From contig NZ_PVEN01000005.1 in assembly GCF_002973525.1 (NCBI RefSeq), positions 372,001 to 436,000 on the forward strand: a DNA stretch of 64,000 nucleotides, written 5' to 3'. Of the stretch, positions 8,629 through 17,368 are shown piece after piece (within the stretch, counting starts at the first letter, position 1; the number at the start of each line of letters is the position of its first letter). A model generated the notes under the pieces. It was not told the origin of the DNA. It searched no databases and saw only the letters and a list, made by a program, of their open reading frames with translations. A program made the translations under genes and the position numbers. Source of the stretch: Paraburkholderia sp. BL21I4N1 (GTDB lineage Bacteria > Pseudomonadota > Gammaproteobacteria > Burkholderiales > Burkholderiaceae).

Positions 8629-9000
8629 TTACGGATAGAACCAGATAGAGAAATCTTCGCGCGAGCCGTACAACTTCGTGTCGGGCTCGTACGCGCTCAC
8701 TGGCGCGCCAAGCGTCGTGGCCCTGATGGGCGCGGCGGAAAGCGCGGCGATCGCGCTTTGCATAATCGCCGTCGCTGCGGCACGCGTGTCAGCCCAGACG
8801 TTGACCTGCATGCGGGCGTTCTGCAGATCGACGGAATTACTCAAATAGTTCGGCGACTGGCCGCCGACAGCCTGGTAAGTGATGTAGGGGCGGCCGACGC
8901 CCGTGGGCCCTACGTCCGGATAAATGCGAAAGCTTCCATCCGCGTTGCTCACCAGCGACTTTAACGCCGCAACTACGATCGCCTCGGCGGAGTTAGCCAT
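8629..9000 (-). CDS. Tail completion / terminator protein (DUF3168)
   Basis: This 123-residue protein resembles the DUF3168 family of tail-to-head joining proteins (lambda gpU-like function). Typical features are IYPDVGP near residue 25, RPYITYQAVGG, and the QVNVWADTRAAA segment. It follows the head-closure gene with an 8-base overlap and precedes the major tail tube gene, the normal place for this protein. Confidence 0.8.
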   Translation of the reverse strand: MANSAEAIVVAALKSLVSNADGSFRIYPDVGPTGVGRPYITYQAVGGQSPNYLSNSVDLQNARMQVNVWADTRAAATAIMQSAIAALSAAPIRATTLGAPVSAYEPDTKLYGSREDFSIWFYP

Positions 9001-9334
9001 TGTTCAAGCCCTCCTCTGCCATCAACGTGATCATGCGATTTCGCTCGTCCTCGTTGATCGAGTCGTGAATGTCGAAAATCCGCGTCCCGAAGACGATGCG
9101 CATCGCGGCGACGTCTTTCGGGTTCGCGAGTTGCGGCACATAGCGCACAGTTACCGAATGCGTCACTGACGACTGAACGGCCTGCGCGGCGAGGCGTTCG
9201 CGGCCGGTCGTCGGTGAGACCTTTCCACGGCAGGTCAAAACATCAACCCACGCATTGATCGGCTCGCCCAACTCATCCTGCTCGGCCGACTTGGCCTGAA
9301 ACGTCAGGAGGTGACGAAGTTCGCCAGCGCGCAT
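8993..9334 (-). CDS. Head closure protein (SPP1 gp16-like)
   Basis: The 113-residue product begins MRAGELRHLLTFQ, typical of the SPP1 gp16 / phage head-tail joining family, followed by a WVDVLTCRGKVSP strand and a C-terminal GTRIFDIHDSIN segment close to the usual RHRI ending. It seals the head after DNA packaging. The frame is open upstream, but ATG at 9334 has a strong AAGGAG ribosome site six bases before it, so this start is preferred over the longer form. Confidence 0.82.
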   Translation of the reverse strand: MRAGELRHLLTFQAKSAEQDELGEPINAWVDVLTCRGKVSPTTGRERLAAQAVQSSVTHSVTVRYVPQLANPKDVAAMRIVFGTRIFDIHDSINEDERNRMITLMAEEGLNNG

Positions 9335-9476
9335 TACCAGCTCCTTATCCGATAACGGCCAGTTTTCCCGGTGGCCAACATCCGAAGTGACAGCATTAGC
9401 GCGATCGTGATCCCTCGCCCAAAGCGACGGGCCGTGAGGAATGCGGATATGGTGCACCTGACGCGGTTAGCGATCA

Positions 9477-10151
9477 TCATGCGTATCCCATGATCCGGTA
9501 AGGGTCGAGCAGCGTGTCGACGTAGGGCAATTCCTGCACCGTCACGCGCGTCGCCACAGACACCTCTTCCCGGTTCTCATATAACGCGCCGACGCGAAGC
9601 AGGATCCACGACTTGATGCCGGCTGGCACGTCGACCGCGTCCCCATAGCCCGCGGTGAAGCTGATCTGCACCGCATTCGTCGTATTCTGCGTATCGGGCC
9701 AGTAGGTGCCGGTCGCCGGCGTCAAAACGCCAGGCTCGCTAATCGGATCGACAACGTAGGCTGACGGGTCAAGCGTCCGCGTCACGCCGCTCGTATCGAT
9801 GTACTTCACGGCATCGACTGATTGCAGGCGCGGAAACGGGATGTCGATCTTGCTGCCGCGGAAGCGCACGGCGTAATTGCGCATCGTCATCCACGCAGAC
9901 GGCAGCTGGTCGACCGGCACATAGCCCGGAATTACGCCGTAGTAGGTGTAGAACGGGAACGCGTCGAGGAACAGGTCCCACTTCTGAGTCACGAAGACGC
10001 GACGACACACGTTTTCGGCGTGAACCCGCGCGGCACTGATCAGCATTGCGATTAGCGCGTCTTCGCCGGAGTCGGTCACGCGCAGATGCAGCTTTGCCTC
10101 ATCCACCGTGACCGGCTCTTCCGCCGGCGCCTGCGTCAGTCTGATGCCCAT
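9477..10151 (-). CDS. Head-tail connector (HK97 gp6-like adaptor)
   Basis: At 224 residues this fits the gp6-like head-tail connector family, with the conserved PVTVDEAKLHLRV near the start, LISAARVHAENVCRR, and FTAGYGDAVDVPAGIK followed by a helical C-terminus with LLRVGALYENRE. It forms the ring below the portal. It is placed between the capsid gene and head closure protein, as in many HK97-type modules. A non-coding stretch of about 140 bases separates it from the head closure gene. Confidence 0.88.
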   Translation of the reverse strand: MGIRLTQAPAEEPVTVDEAKLHLRVTDSGEDALIAMLISAARVHAENVCRRVFVTQKWDLFLDAFPFYTYYGVIPGYVPVDQLPSAWMTMRNYAVRFRGSKIDIPFPRLQSVDAVKYIDTSGVTRTLDPSAYVVDPISEPGVLTPATGTYWPDTQNTTNAVQISFTAGYGDAVDVPAGIKSWILLRVGALYENREEVSVATRVTVQELPYVDTLLDPYRIMGYA

Positions 10152-10154
10152 GCT

Positions 10155-10433
10155 TTAGCTTGCCGCAGCCTGCGAAGCGCCAGCCGGGTCGGGCTGCTTT
10201 TCTTCGGTAATCGCGGCGGCCACCTCGGCGGCCGTCGCGGGATCTTCAATCGCGACAACATCAGCGCCCTTGCTGGACGCGTACGCGACGGCATCCTCGT
10301 GATTGTCGACAACGCCCGCGGCTGTCAGCGCCTTGATGACGTTTTCCGGACCCTCGACAAGCTGGCCGCACTTGATGCCCAAGCCAACGTGATCGGCGAG
10401 CACACGCGCTCGCGCCGTTTGAACTTTTGCCAT
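10155..10433 (-). CDS. Small phage protein between capsid and connector genes
   Basis: This 92-residue protein begins MAKVQTARARVLADHVGLGIKCG and ends in an acidic, Ala-rich tail. It resembles the small conserved proteins often found after HK97-type capsid genes, whose role is unknown; some have a short SH3-like beta N-terminus. The stop lies 3 bases before the connector start. No function can be given from sequence. Confidence 0.6.
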   Translation of the reverse strand: MAKVQTARARVLADHVGLGIKCGQLVEGPENVIKALTAAGVVDNHEDAVAYASSKGADVVAIEDPATAAEVAAAITEEKQPDPAGASQAAAS

Positions 10434-10505
10434 GATGGACTTCCTGAGAGAGGTGATGCAGCGAGCCGAAGCCCGCCGTAGGATGACCGAAAGACTCGGT
10501 TTCTG

Positions 10506-11762
10506 TTAGGTGGCCGAGTTCGCGTACGTCTTGATGGCACCGCCTGCGTCGATCAGATTGCCGCCCGTGCGCAGGAAGCCGACGAAGCCGATCTGACCAT
10601 TCAGCGTGAACGCCGAATCGGTCATGCGGAACAGTGTCAGGTCCATCACGTCGCGGATGACGTACTTCGAAAATTGACCGAACGCGATCGACTCTGCATT
10701 CGCCGCCATCACCGGCATGTCCTGATTGATGTAGATCGGGCGGCCCATCAGGCGATCCGGCGCGCCGCCATTGATCATGGCGTCGGCCTCGTATCCCGGC
10801 ACGAAGATCGGGCGGTTCTGGCTATCCTTGATCTTGCGGATAGCCTTCACCGACGAGTCGTGCATCATGTAGCCCACGCCCGGCTGGCTTCGGTACGCGG
10901 GATCGATGGAGTGCTCGAGGTCGACCAGATCGTCATAGACAACGGTGAGCGTCTGGCCGGTGGCGCCGACCTTGCCAGTGTTGGCGGCCGTAATGAGGCC
11001 GCGCGGCTGGCCGGTGCCGGTGCCGGTGGTGAAATGCGTGTTCTGGATGCGGCCCAGACGCATCGCCAACAAACTCTGGATGTACGCCTCGATGTCGATG
11101 AACGAGTCCTGCACCAGTTCAAACGGCAGCGCGATCTTCTTCGAGCTGTACTTGTAGACGTCCATCGAAATATTGCCGAAGGCAGTATCGAGCCCCGTAA
11201 CCGGCGCGTTCTGGCCAACGATTTCACCGACTTCCGCCGTCGGATCGGTGGTCGGAAAGTTCATCGACGCGCCCGTCGCCGTACGAATCGCGTGCGCTAC
11301 GGCGCGCATACCACCGTAAGCCTTCATTGCGATTTCCAGCGAGCGCTGGTATTCGGTCGCAACCGTGAAGCCGCCTTCCGTGGTGGTGGTCGTCGACATC
11401 GCGTTGCGGATGTCGGGGGTCTGCCGAGCGAGCATGCGCGCACGGTCTTCGTCGGCCATGTTCGAAATACCGCCGGCCATGAAGGCGCGGAGCGCGCGCG
11501 TTTCATCACCGTGGGCGCCGGGCGTGCGCGTCGCGGCAGTCATTGCTGCGGCATGCTGAGCAGCCGGGTCTTCTGCGGCGAGCTGCGCGCGGCGGCTCTC
11601 GCGAGCGATTTCGCTGTCGATCGCCTCGATCTCGGCCAGAATCGAATCCATGCGCTCGGCCTCGGCGGCCGGCATGCGCTGGTCGGCGGGAAACTTGTTG
11701 TTGATCTCGTTGGCTTCTTTCGCCTTCGAATTGCGCAGTTCACGCAGTTGTTGCAGCTTCAT
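10506..11762 (-). CDS. Major capsid protein, HK97 family
   Basis: The 418-residue product has the two-part layout of HK97 gp5. Residues about 1-110 form a charged helical delta (scaffolding-like) domain; the rest is the capsid fold, with TTTEGGFTVATEYQ, GRIQNTHFTTGTG and GYMMHDSSVKAI. The delta domain is presumably removed by the ClpP-like protease encoded upstream. The ribosome site is CAGGAG, 8 bases before the ATG. A terminator-like hairpin stands 47 bases upstream of the start, as also seen before the major tail gene. Confidence 0.93.
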   Translation of the reverse strand: MKLQQLRELRNSKAKEANEINNKFPADQRMPAAEAERMDSILAEIEAIDSEIARESRRAQLAAEDPAAQHAAAMTAATRTPGAHGDETRALRAFMAGGISNMADEDRARMLARQTPDIRNAMSTTTTTEGGFTVATEYQRSLEIAMKAYGGMRAVAHAIRTATGASMNFPTTDPTAEVGEIVGQNAPVTGLDTAFGNISMDVYKYSSKKIALPFELVQDSFIDIEAYIQSLLAMRLGRIQNTHFTTGTGTGQPRGLITAANTGKVGATGQTLTVVYDDLVDLEHSIDPAYRSQPGVGYMMHDSSVKAIRKIKDSQNRPIFVPGYEADAMINGGAPDRLMGRPIYINQDMPVMAANAESIAFGQFSKYVIRDVMDLTLFRMTDSAFTLNGQIGFVGFLRTGGNLIDAGGAIKTYANSAT

Positions 11763-11808
11763 GTGAATCTCCTGACAGGGATGACCGCTCGCGCAGGTCG
11801 TTAGGACG

Positions 11809-11830
11809 AAAAAAAACCGCCATCAGGCGG
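11809..11830 (-). terminator. Hairpin with U-tract in front of the major capsid gene
   Basis: On the minus strand CCGCC pairs with GGCGG around a 4-base loop and is followed by eight T. It lies between the protease and the capsid gene inside the late operon, so full termination would block the capsid unless a promoter or antitermination exists. Confidence 0.7.
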
Positions 11831-11854
11831 CTGTTCTCAGGTGCGCGAGGCGCG

Positions 11855-12598
11855 TCACTGATGGTTGATGCGATTCAGCATGCGCATGCGCTGCTGCTGG
11901 CGTTCGCGGTGTTCTGCGGTAATGGCTTCGACATGCTCCGGCTTAGCGCTAGCCTGCGGCTTGGGAGCATTGGCGTAGGCGCTCAAGTCCCACGATGCCT
12001 GCGCGCGTGGCGCATTCTCGGCAACGCGATCGGCGAGGCCGATTTCGACCGCCTCTTCTGCAGTGAACCACGTCTCTGCGCTCATGAGCGCCTTCATATC
12101 GTCCACGCTCTTGCCGCTGCGCTTCGCGTACTGACCAGCGATCACGCCGTCAGTCTTGTCGAGCAGCGCCGACGTGGCTGCGAGGTCGGCAGAATTGCCA
12201 ATGGCAACAGTCCAGGCGCAATGGATCATGTACATGGCGCCGTCCGACATTTCGACCTCATCGGCCGCCGATGCGATCACGGTCGCCGCGCTCGCCGCGA
12301 CGCCGTCAATGTGCGCAACCACCTTCGCGCCGGTATCGCGGATCGCCGCGACGATCGCCTGCGCCGCGAACACATCGCCGCCAGGCGAATTGATGCGCAG
12401 ATGGACCGTCCCGCCCTTGATGCCGCGAATTTGCGGCACCAAAGTTTGGGCGGAGACGCCGCCCCACCATTCCGCTGTGTCGTCGTCGGCGACGATGGCA
12501 TCGTAGATATAGATGGTCGTGTCTTCGCCCTGCACATCAAACGCGCGAGGCTGCGCCGGCCGGCGGTTTTTCGCCAATAGCTGGATCAGCTTGCTCAT
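11855..12598 (-). CDS. Prohead protease, ClpP/S49-like
   Basis: This 247-residue serine peptidase of the ClpP fold is the prohead protease of the HK97-type capsid module. The conserved INSPGGDVFAAQ segment lies at residues 70-80, the nucleophile is probably S103 in GVAASAA, and H126 in MIHCAW is the histidine; an Asp at 147-150 may complete the triad. The C-terminal tail is charged and probably interacts with capsid subunits. The stop-start overlap with portal is 4 bases. Confidence 0.88.
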   Translation of the reverse strand: MSKLIQLLAKNRRPAQPRAFDVQGEDTTIYIYDAIVADDDTAEWWGGVSAQTLVPQIRGIKGGTVHLRINSPGGDVFAAQAIVAAIRDTGAKVVAHIDGVAASAATVIASAADEVEMSDGAMYMIHCAWTVAIGNSADLAATSALLDKTDGVIAGQYAKRSGKSVDDMKALMSAETWFTAEEAVEIGLADRVAENAPRAQASWDLSAYANAPKPQASAKPEHVEAITAEHRERQQQRMRMLNRINHQ

Positions 12599-13950
12599 GT
12601 TGCTCCTTGGTCTGGTTGTCCCGCCGGCGCGGGCGCGGTTTCCGGCTCTGCAGCTGGTTCGGTTACATTGGCGGTCTGCGCAATACCGCTGTTCACGACG
12701 TCTCCACCCTCGACGGGCGGCAGCAGCTTCAGGTGCCGCACCTCGTTCTGGGTCATCCAGCCGGGCTCGCCGGCGCGACCGAGCGCGATACGGAGCGCAT
12801 CGTTCTCGCTCTTCAGATCGCCTCGCTCCATACCGGATACGTCGAATTCACAGAAGATGCGCTGGCGCGCCGGCCACACCTTGCGGTTGAATTCCTGATT
12901 GATCTTCACCAGATCTCGCAGCAGCGTGAACTTGACAAAGCCACGGCTCATGTTCTCGACGCCGCTGCCCCACGATGTCGTCTTCTCCGTCGAGCCAACC
13001 ATAAACGGCGGCACTCCCAAGATGCGGCAGATTTCTTCGAGATCCCACTTGCACGTCTCGAGGATCTGCGCATCGACCGGCGACATAGTCAGTTCTTGCA
13101 CCTTCAGACCGCCAGTAAGGATCGCCGGCAGGTGCGAGTTCGCGACGCCGCTATGGCGCTCGCCCCATGTGGCACGCAGAAGCCGCGCCTGCTCTTCCGT
13201 CATGTTGCCGTCGGTCGTCAGCGCAAAGTCGGGGCGCGCGCCGTTCGAAAAGAACCGTGCGCTGTATTCCGCCGCTGCGATCGATGTGCCGACGGCCTGT
13301 CGCGCAGCGTACGTAATCGGGCTCGGACTGCGGATTCCGTCATACCCGAGGCTCGGCACGTGGATGATGTCCGCCGGATGCAGCACATACTCGGCGCCAA
13401 CCAGCGGCTGCACGCGATACCAGAGATCGCCCCGGCTGTCGCGGAACGGAAAGACGCGCAGCGGATGGTGCGCCTTAAACGCCGAGATCGAGCTGCTACG
13501 AAACGACGGCCGCACGATCTCGGCAAAGCAATCGCCATAGAACAGCCGCGCCGCAACCATGTACTCCCAAAAGACGGCCGCTGATACGTCCGGCTCTGGC
13601 TGTTCATTGAACAGCCACCAATACGGGTGCTCGACGCGTGCGCGGCCGGTCGGCGTGCGCTCGTAGATCTGCATCGGCAGCGTCGAGATCGCGCCGGCAA
13701 TCAGCGCGACGCACGCATAGACCGCAGAGACCTTCATTGCGGTCGTCTCATTGACGACCGGCCCGGCGTTGCTGATTGCGCCGCCGCCAATGATGTTCGC
13801 CAGCTCCTGAACAGTCAGGCTCTGCCGCGTCTCGTTGAGGTTGCTGACCCGACCGGTAGCCTCAGGCCCATGCTGAGCGCGCCAGGCATTCAGCACGGAC
13901 GAGCCCGGAATTCGGGCCTTCGCCTGCGCCGCCTTGAATGCTTCGCTCAT
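12595..13950 (-). CDS. Phage portal protein, HK97 family
   Basis: The 451-residue product matches the HK97 portal family: GTSIAAAEYSARFFSNGARPD, then LEEICRILGVPPFMVG and the C-terminal stem segment. It forms the dodecameric DNA entry channel at one capsid vertex and docks the terminase. It lies between terL and the protease with 4-base overlaps on both sides, so the packaging genes are a tightly coupled block. Confidence 0.92.
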   Translation of the reverse strand: MSEAFKAAQAKARIPGSSVLNAWRAQHGPEATGRVSNLNETRQSLTVQELANIIGGGAISNAGPVVNETTAMKVSAVYACVALIAGAISTLPMQIYERTPTGRARVEHPYWWLFNEQPEPDVSAAVFWEYMVAARLFYGDCFAEIVRPSFRSSSISAFKAHHPLRVFPFRDSRGDLWYRVQPLVGAEYVLHPADIIHVPSLGYDGIRSPSPITYAARQAVGTSIAAAEYSARFFSNGARPDFALTTDGNMTEEQARLLRATWGERHSGVANSHLPAILTGGLKVQELTMSPVDAQILETCKWDLEEICRILGVPPFMVGSTEKTTSWGSGVENMSRGFVKFTLLRDLVKINQEFNRKVWPARQRIFCEFDVSGMERGDLKSENDALRIALGRAGEPGWMTQNEVRHLKLLPPVEGGDVVNSGIAQTANVTEPAAEPETAPAPAGQPDQGAT

Positions 13951-15605
13951 AGGATAACGATTCCCGGTGTAGGTGCTGACTGCGGATTAAGACTCATCAG
14001 GGTTATGGCGTTGAAACTGGCCATAAGCGGATCGATTTTGGCGGTCCCGCTGACCTGCTTGGTGATATTCACGGCATTTCCAACGGGAACCACGCGGGCA
14101 TTGCCGGCGCACCACGCCATCATTCGCTGGCCGCCATGCACAAGCACTCCTTCGGCGAGCTTGCGCTCTGTCGTTTTGATGGCACCGGACATCTTCCAGC
14201 CCTGCGAAATACCGATGACGATCTCTTCCGGCACGCCGGCCTCGACCAGCGCATCCAGGATGGCGCCGATACCGGCCGGGTCTGCCCCAACCTTGTCGAG
14301 CAGCCCCGAAGCGAATATAAGCGAGACGATGTCAGCGACGTCGCGCACGTCGTCGCCGATCTGCTCGACGACGGTCAGATCGCCCTCTTTCTCGAAGTCG
14401 CGCAGCGTCGGCGCAACCTCTTTCCGGCGTTCGAAAACTGAGGGATGCGCCCACGCATGCGTCCAGAGCAGCCAGCGACGCGTCACCTTCTCGCGCCCAA
14501 CCACCCCAAGGCCAAGCAAGTCGTCGAGGCCGCCGCCGTCGATGCCGACGTCGATCACATCGCACCGCTCGATCAGCTGCTCGAGTGTCAGTTTCGGAAC
14601 CAGCGCCGCCGACTCCCAAAATTCCGCTCCAGCCCATCGATCAGAGCGCAACGCGAGACCGATTTCGACGTTTGCATGCTTCGCGAGGAAGCCGCGAAAT
14701 GATTCCTCGCCCTCGGTTTGCGCCTTCTTGAACTCGCGCTCGAGGAACTCCTGATCAACCGAGTAGCCGAGATTCGGATTGACCATCCCGAGGTTTTCGA
14801 CCTTCAGGTGCTGCTTGCTCGCCACCATTTCCGGCGGGTGCTCGAAGATCACCGGCACAAAGCGCTTGTCTTCGATCTTGCCGTCGCGCACATCGCGCGC
14901 GTACTGCAATTTCTGGCGAAAAACACCGGCCGGCGGATCATCGGACTGCGTGGTCAGATAGATCACGAAGCCTTCCGGACGCGATGCCAAGCCGCCGATC
15001 GCCTCGCGCAGCATGTTCTCCGCGTTCGCCTGCTTGCCGAATAGCCACAATTCATCGACCAGCGTCCCGACGCTTTTCTTTCCGCCGACGGTGTTCGAAT
15101 CGGCCGCTACGACCTTCAGCGTCGCCCCGCTGTTTCGGTGCGTGATCGTCTTGATGTGCGTCTGCACCTGAAGCAGCTCGTCGAGCTCTTCGTCGTGCTT
15201 CACCATGTCCCGGCTGGGGCTGAAGCTGTTGCCTGCAACCTCGATGGTCGGCGCCAGAATCGCGAACTCCGCGGACTGCCGCCAGTTCAGAATGACCGCG
15301 GTCATCATGATCCCGGCCGCGATCGTCGATTTCGAATTCTTTTTCGGCAGGCAGATGAACCACTCGGTGATCAGCCGCCGGCCGCTATCCGGGTCATACG
15401 CGCCGAAGATCGACGCCACCAGATCGAACACCCATTGCGCGCACGACTCGCCGAACGTCGGGCTGCCCGGCGCATCGACAATTTTCAGCTGCTTGAAGAT
15501 CGCCAACGCATGCTCGGCCTGGTCGGGGAAAATGGGCGGCGGAATGATGGACTCGCCGCGCTTGAGCCGGTCGGCCCAATCGAGGCAGCTTGTCTTCCAT
15601 TCCAT
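13947..15605 (-). CDS. Terminase large subunit
   Basis: The 552-residue motor and nuclease of DNA packaging. The ATPase part has a Walker A-like LPKKNSKST at residues 86-94 and Walker B with DE at 184-185 (TLVDELW), followed by the C-motif region ending in TTQSDDP. The nuclease part starts with VDVGIDGGGLDD, containing the metal-binding aspartates. Length is normal for the Terminase_1 family. It is preceded by terS by 3 bases. Confidence 0.93.
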   Translation of the reverse strand: MEWKTSCLDWADRLKRGESIIPPPIFPDQAEHALAIFKQLKIVDAPGSPTFGESCAQWVFDLVASIFGAYDPDSGRRLITEWFICLPKKNSKSTIAAGIMMTAVILNWRQSAEFAILAPTIEVAGNSFSPSRDMVKHDEELDELLQVQTHIKTITHRNSGATLKVVAADSNTVGGKKSVGTLVDELWLFGKQANAENMLREAIGGLASRPEGFVIYLTTQSDDPPAGVFRQKLQYARDVRDGKIEDKRFVPVIFEHPPEMVASKQHLKVENLGMVNPNLGYSVDQEFLEREFKKAQTEGEESFRGFLAKHANVEIGLALRSDRWAGAEFWESAALVPKLTLEQLIERCDVIDVGIDGGGLDDLLGLGVVGREKVTRRWLLWTHAWAHPSVFERRKEVAPTLRDFEKEGDLTVVEQIGDDVRDVADIVSLIFASGLLDKVGADPAGIGAILDALVEAGVPEEIVIGISQGWKMSGAIKTTERKLAEGVLVHGGQRMMAWCAGNARVVPVGNAVNITKQVSGTAKIDPLMASFNAITLMSLNPQSAPTPGIVIL

Positions 15606-15608
15606 CGG

Positions 15609-16094
15609 TCACTTCCGGTTGTTCACCACCAGCTTTGGGGGCACCGTTGCTGCGAACTTGCCGGCACCGGCCTTCTTTGCTGCATCGGCCTTCGCGTCCT
15701 TCTTGCCGGCCTCGGCCATCTTGGCGTGCATGAACGGCATGAGCGTCTTCGCCGCATCGACCCGCAGCTTCGGCTCGGTATTCTGGTCGTTCATTGCAGC
15801 AAGCAGGAATGCCTTCGGATCCGAAAACGTCAGGATCGTGTTCAAGTCGAAGCCCGCCGCGACTGCGGCCTTTGTTATCGCCGCATCGGTTTCGGCTTGC
15901 GCCGGTTTCGGCTTCGCGCCGCCCTTCTTCCGCCGCTCCACCAAGTAGGCGACGACGTCCTTATCTTTAACAAGTCGCGACCCGGCCGCCGATGCGGTTG
16001 CAGCGCTGTAGCCTGCTGCGATAGCCGCGTCCCTATTGGACTTTCCAGCTAAAACAGCATCGGCAAAGAGCCGTTTCTTGCTGTTAAAAGCCAT
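15609..16094 (-). CDS. Terminase small subunit
   Basis: The 161-residue protein has an N-terminal helix-turn-helix (KRLFADAVLAGKSNRDAAIAAGYS) that recognises the packaging site, a helical centre, and a Lys/Ala-rich C-terminus. It matches the terminase small subunit type seen next to HK97-type terL genes. The ATG at 16094 has a GGAG ribosome site; the earlier possible start adds only five residues. Confidence 0.85.
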   Translation of the reverse strand: MAFNSKKRLFADAVLAGKSNRDAAIAAGYSAATASAAGSRLVKDKDVVAYLVERRKKGGAKPKPAQAETDAAITKAAVAAGFDLNTILTFSDPKAFLLAAMNDQNTEPKLRVDAAKTLMPFMHAKMAEAGKKDAKADAAKKAGAGKFAATVPPKLVVNNRK

Positions 16095-16275
16095 TAACAA
16101 AAGCTCCAAAAAGGGAAAAATTCTGCGCGTGAGAGAACGGTTGGTTTCCCGTCATGCGAAACGGTAGAGTTTCGATGCCCCCACCCTGCCAGCACCTCTA
16201 CGGCACGCCGAACAGGCCTGTGACGGCCTCGCGCGTGGCGCCTGACGCTCTTCGAACCTGTCGCGAAGCAGGCTG

Positions 16276-16605
16276 CTACAAAGCACCTACTGCCGATCGA
16301 CCCTTCGCCTCGCTCGCTGTCTTCGTGGCGTGGCAGTCGACGCACAGCAGGTTGAGGTTGCTGTCGTCGTTGCTGCCGCCCTGCTCAAGCGGCACGTGGT
16401 GATCGACCTGATCGCGCCACGGCAACCACACGCAACCACAACCCCGACACTTGAACTGTTGGTCAACTGCAACGCGCTGACGCGTCTGCACCCATTTGCG
16501 ACCACGCACGCGTGGCGTCGTGCCGGCCTTGGCTTCGAGCGTTGCGACTCGATTGGTGTTCGCCGCCTGGATGCGCGGCTTGAGCGTCGATAGCTTGCGG
16601 CTCAT
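16276..16605 (-). CDS. HNH endonuclease near terminase
   Basis: The 109-residue protein has a zinc-binding HNH domain: CRGCGC, then QVDHHVPLEQGGSN, NLNLLC and CVDCH, that is two CxxC pairs around the DHHVPL catalytic histidines. Free HNH proteins directly upstream of terS are common in siphophages and are needed with terminase for specific DNA cleavage in HK97. The start at 16605 overlaps the stop of the small gene before it (ATGA). About 180 non-coding bases separate it from terS. Confidence 0.88.
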   Translation of the reverse strand: MSRKLSTLKPRIQAANTNRVATLEAKAGTTPRVRGRKWVQTRQRVAVDQQFKCRGCGCVWLPWRDQVDHHVPLEQGGSNDDSNLNLLCVDCHATKTASEAKGRSAVGAL

Positions 16606-16760
16606 CGGACGACCACACGCATCGCGCGCTTGATCTTCGCCTCGAGCTTCGCCCGATCCGGCGCATTGCCACTGAGAATGCAGCAGATCGCGAGCACGCG
16701 CAGGTATGGGTTCAGCCACCACGCGAACGACACACTCAACTTGATCTGCGTCTGCGCCAT
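16602..16760 (-). CDS. Small phage protein, 52 residues
   Basis: This short frame starts MAQTQIKLSVSFAWWLNPYL, contains a hydrophobic segment (VLAICCILSG) and ends in a basic tail. The ATGA overlap with the HNH gene supports translation. Its family is not recognised; it may be a small membrane-associated protein. Confidence 0.6.
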   Translation of the reverse strand: MAQTQIKLSVSFAWWLNPYLRVLAICCILSGNAPDRAKLEAKIKRAMRVVVR

Positions 16761-16834
16761 GCTGGACTCCAATGAATCACTGCCGCTGTAGAATCGTTGC
16801 GCCGGAAGGGCCGGCATACAAAAAGGAGAATTGA

Positions 16835-17032
16835 ATGGGAACGTTCTACGGGTCAACCGCAACCGCAGTCGTCCGCGAGGCCGTGAGTGCAGCACTTAAC
16901 AACGGCAGCATCAAATTGCTCGGAACTGGTAACCCAGATAACGCGGAACTGAACGGCAAATCAGACGCTGCATACCTCGCCACGCTGCTCAACGAGCTGC
17001 ACGAGCAACTGAAGGCAAAAGGAAACGAGTAA
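16835..17032 (+). CDS. Small plus-strand gene inside the late region (moron-like)
   Basis: The 65-residue product (MGTFYGSTATAVVREAV...) is encoded against the direction of the surrounding operon. It has a strong AAGGAG ribosome site 6 bases before ATG, a TAGAAT -10-like box at 16789-16794, and its own terminator right behind the stop. This independent unit fits a lysogeny-expressed accessory gene (moron). The protein is small, soluble-looking and mixed alpha; its function is unknown. Confidence 0.7.
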   Translation: MGTFYGSTATAVVREAVSAALNNGSIKLLGTGNPDNAELNGKSDAAYLATLLNELHEQLKAKGNE

Positions 17033-17036
17033 AACA

Positions 17037-17074
17037 AAAAGCCCGCGCGGCGTGAACCGTGCGGGCTTTTCTTT
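17037..17074 (+). terminator. Intrinsic terminator of the plus-strand small gene
   Basis: AAAAGCCCGC (17037-17046) pairs with GCGGGCTTTT (17061-17070) around a 14-base loop and is followed by CTTT. It begins four bases after the stop codon, and because of the A and T tracts on both sides could also stop transcription from the other strand. Confidence 0.8.
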
Positions 17075-17138
17075 GGGCGAGCGAACTCACCACAGGCGAA
17101 TAATCACACGTTTCCTCTGTGGTCGTCAATGATTGCAA

Positions 17139-17357
17139 TCATTCTTCGCTCGGTGGAGTGATTGGGCCATACCAGCGGGTTCCAACGAAACCCGGAGAAT
17201 CCACAATAGTGCGGCCGCCCTCGCCAGCGAACGCTATGGCGAACGCAACTCCCGCGCCGAGATGCACGACGGTCACCTCGCCGACCAGCTTCTCGCCCGT
17301 ATTGCGCTCCACCCAATAAAACCCTGACTGCGCAGGCAGTTCGATCGTCCACTTCAT
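17139..17357 (-). CDS. Hypothetical phage protein, 72 residues
   Basis: The frame starting at 17357 encodes MKWTIELPAQSGFYWVERN and continues through a GEVTVVHLGAG beta stretch. It looks like a small beta-sheet protein of the kind described as conserved hypothetical in Burkholderia phages. It follows brnA by 11 bases. No function can be assigned. Confidence 0.6.
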   Translation of the reverse strand: MKWTIELPAQSGFYWVERNTGEKLVGEVTVVHLGAGVAFAIAFAGEGGRTIVDSPGFVGTRWYGPITPPSEE

Positions 17358-17368
17358 GCCGGCTCCAA

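Noticed and set aside
16785-16834. Full sigma-70 promoter before the plus-strand gene at 16835
   Set aside because: Only the TAGAAT box is present; no -35 at a normal distance, so it is mentioned as a box and not called as a promoter.
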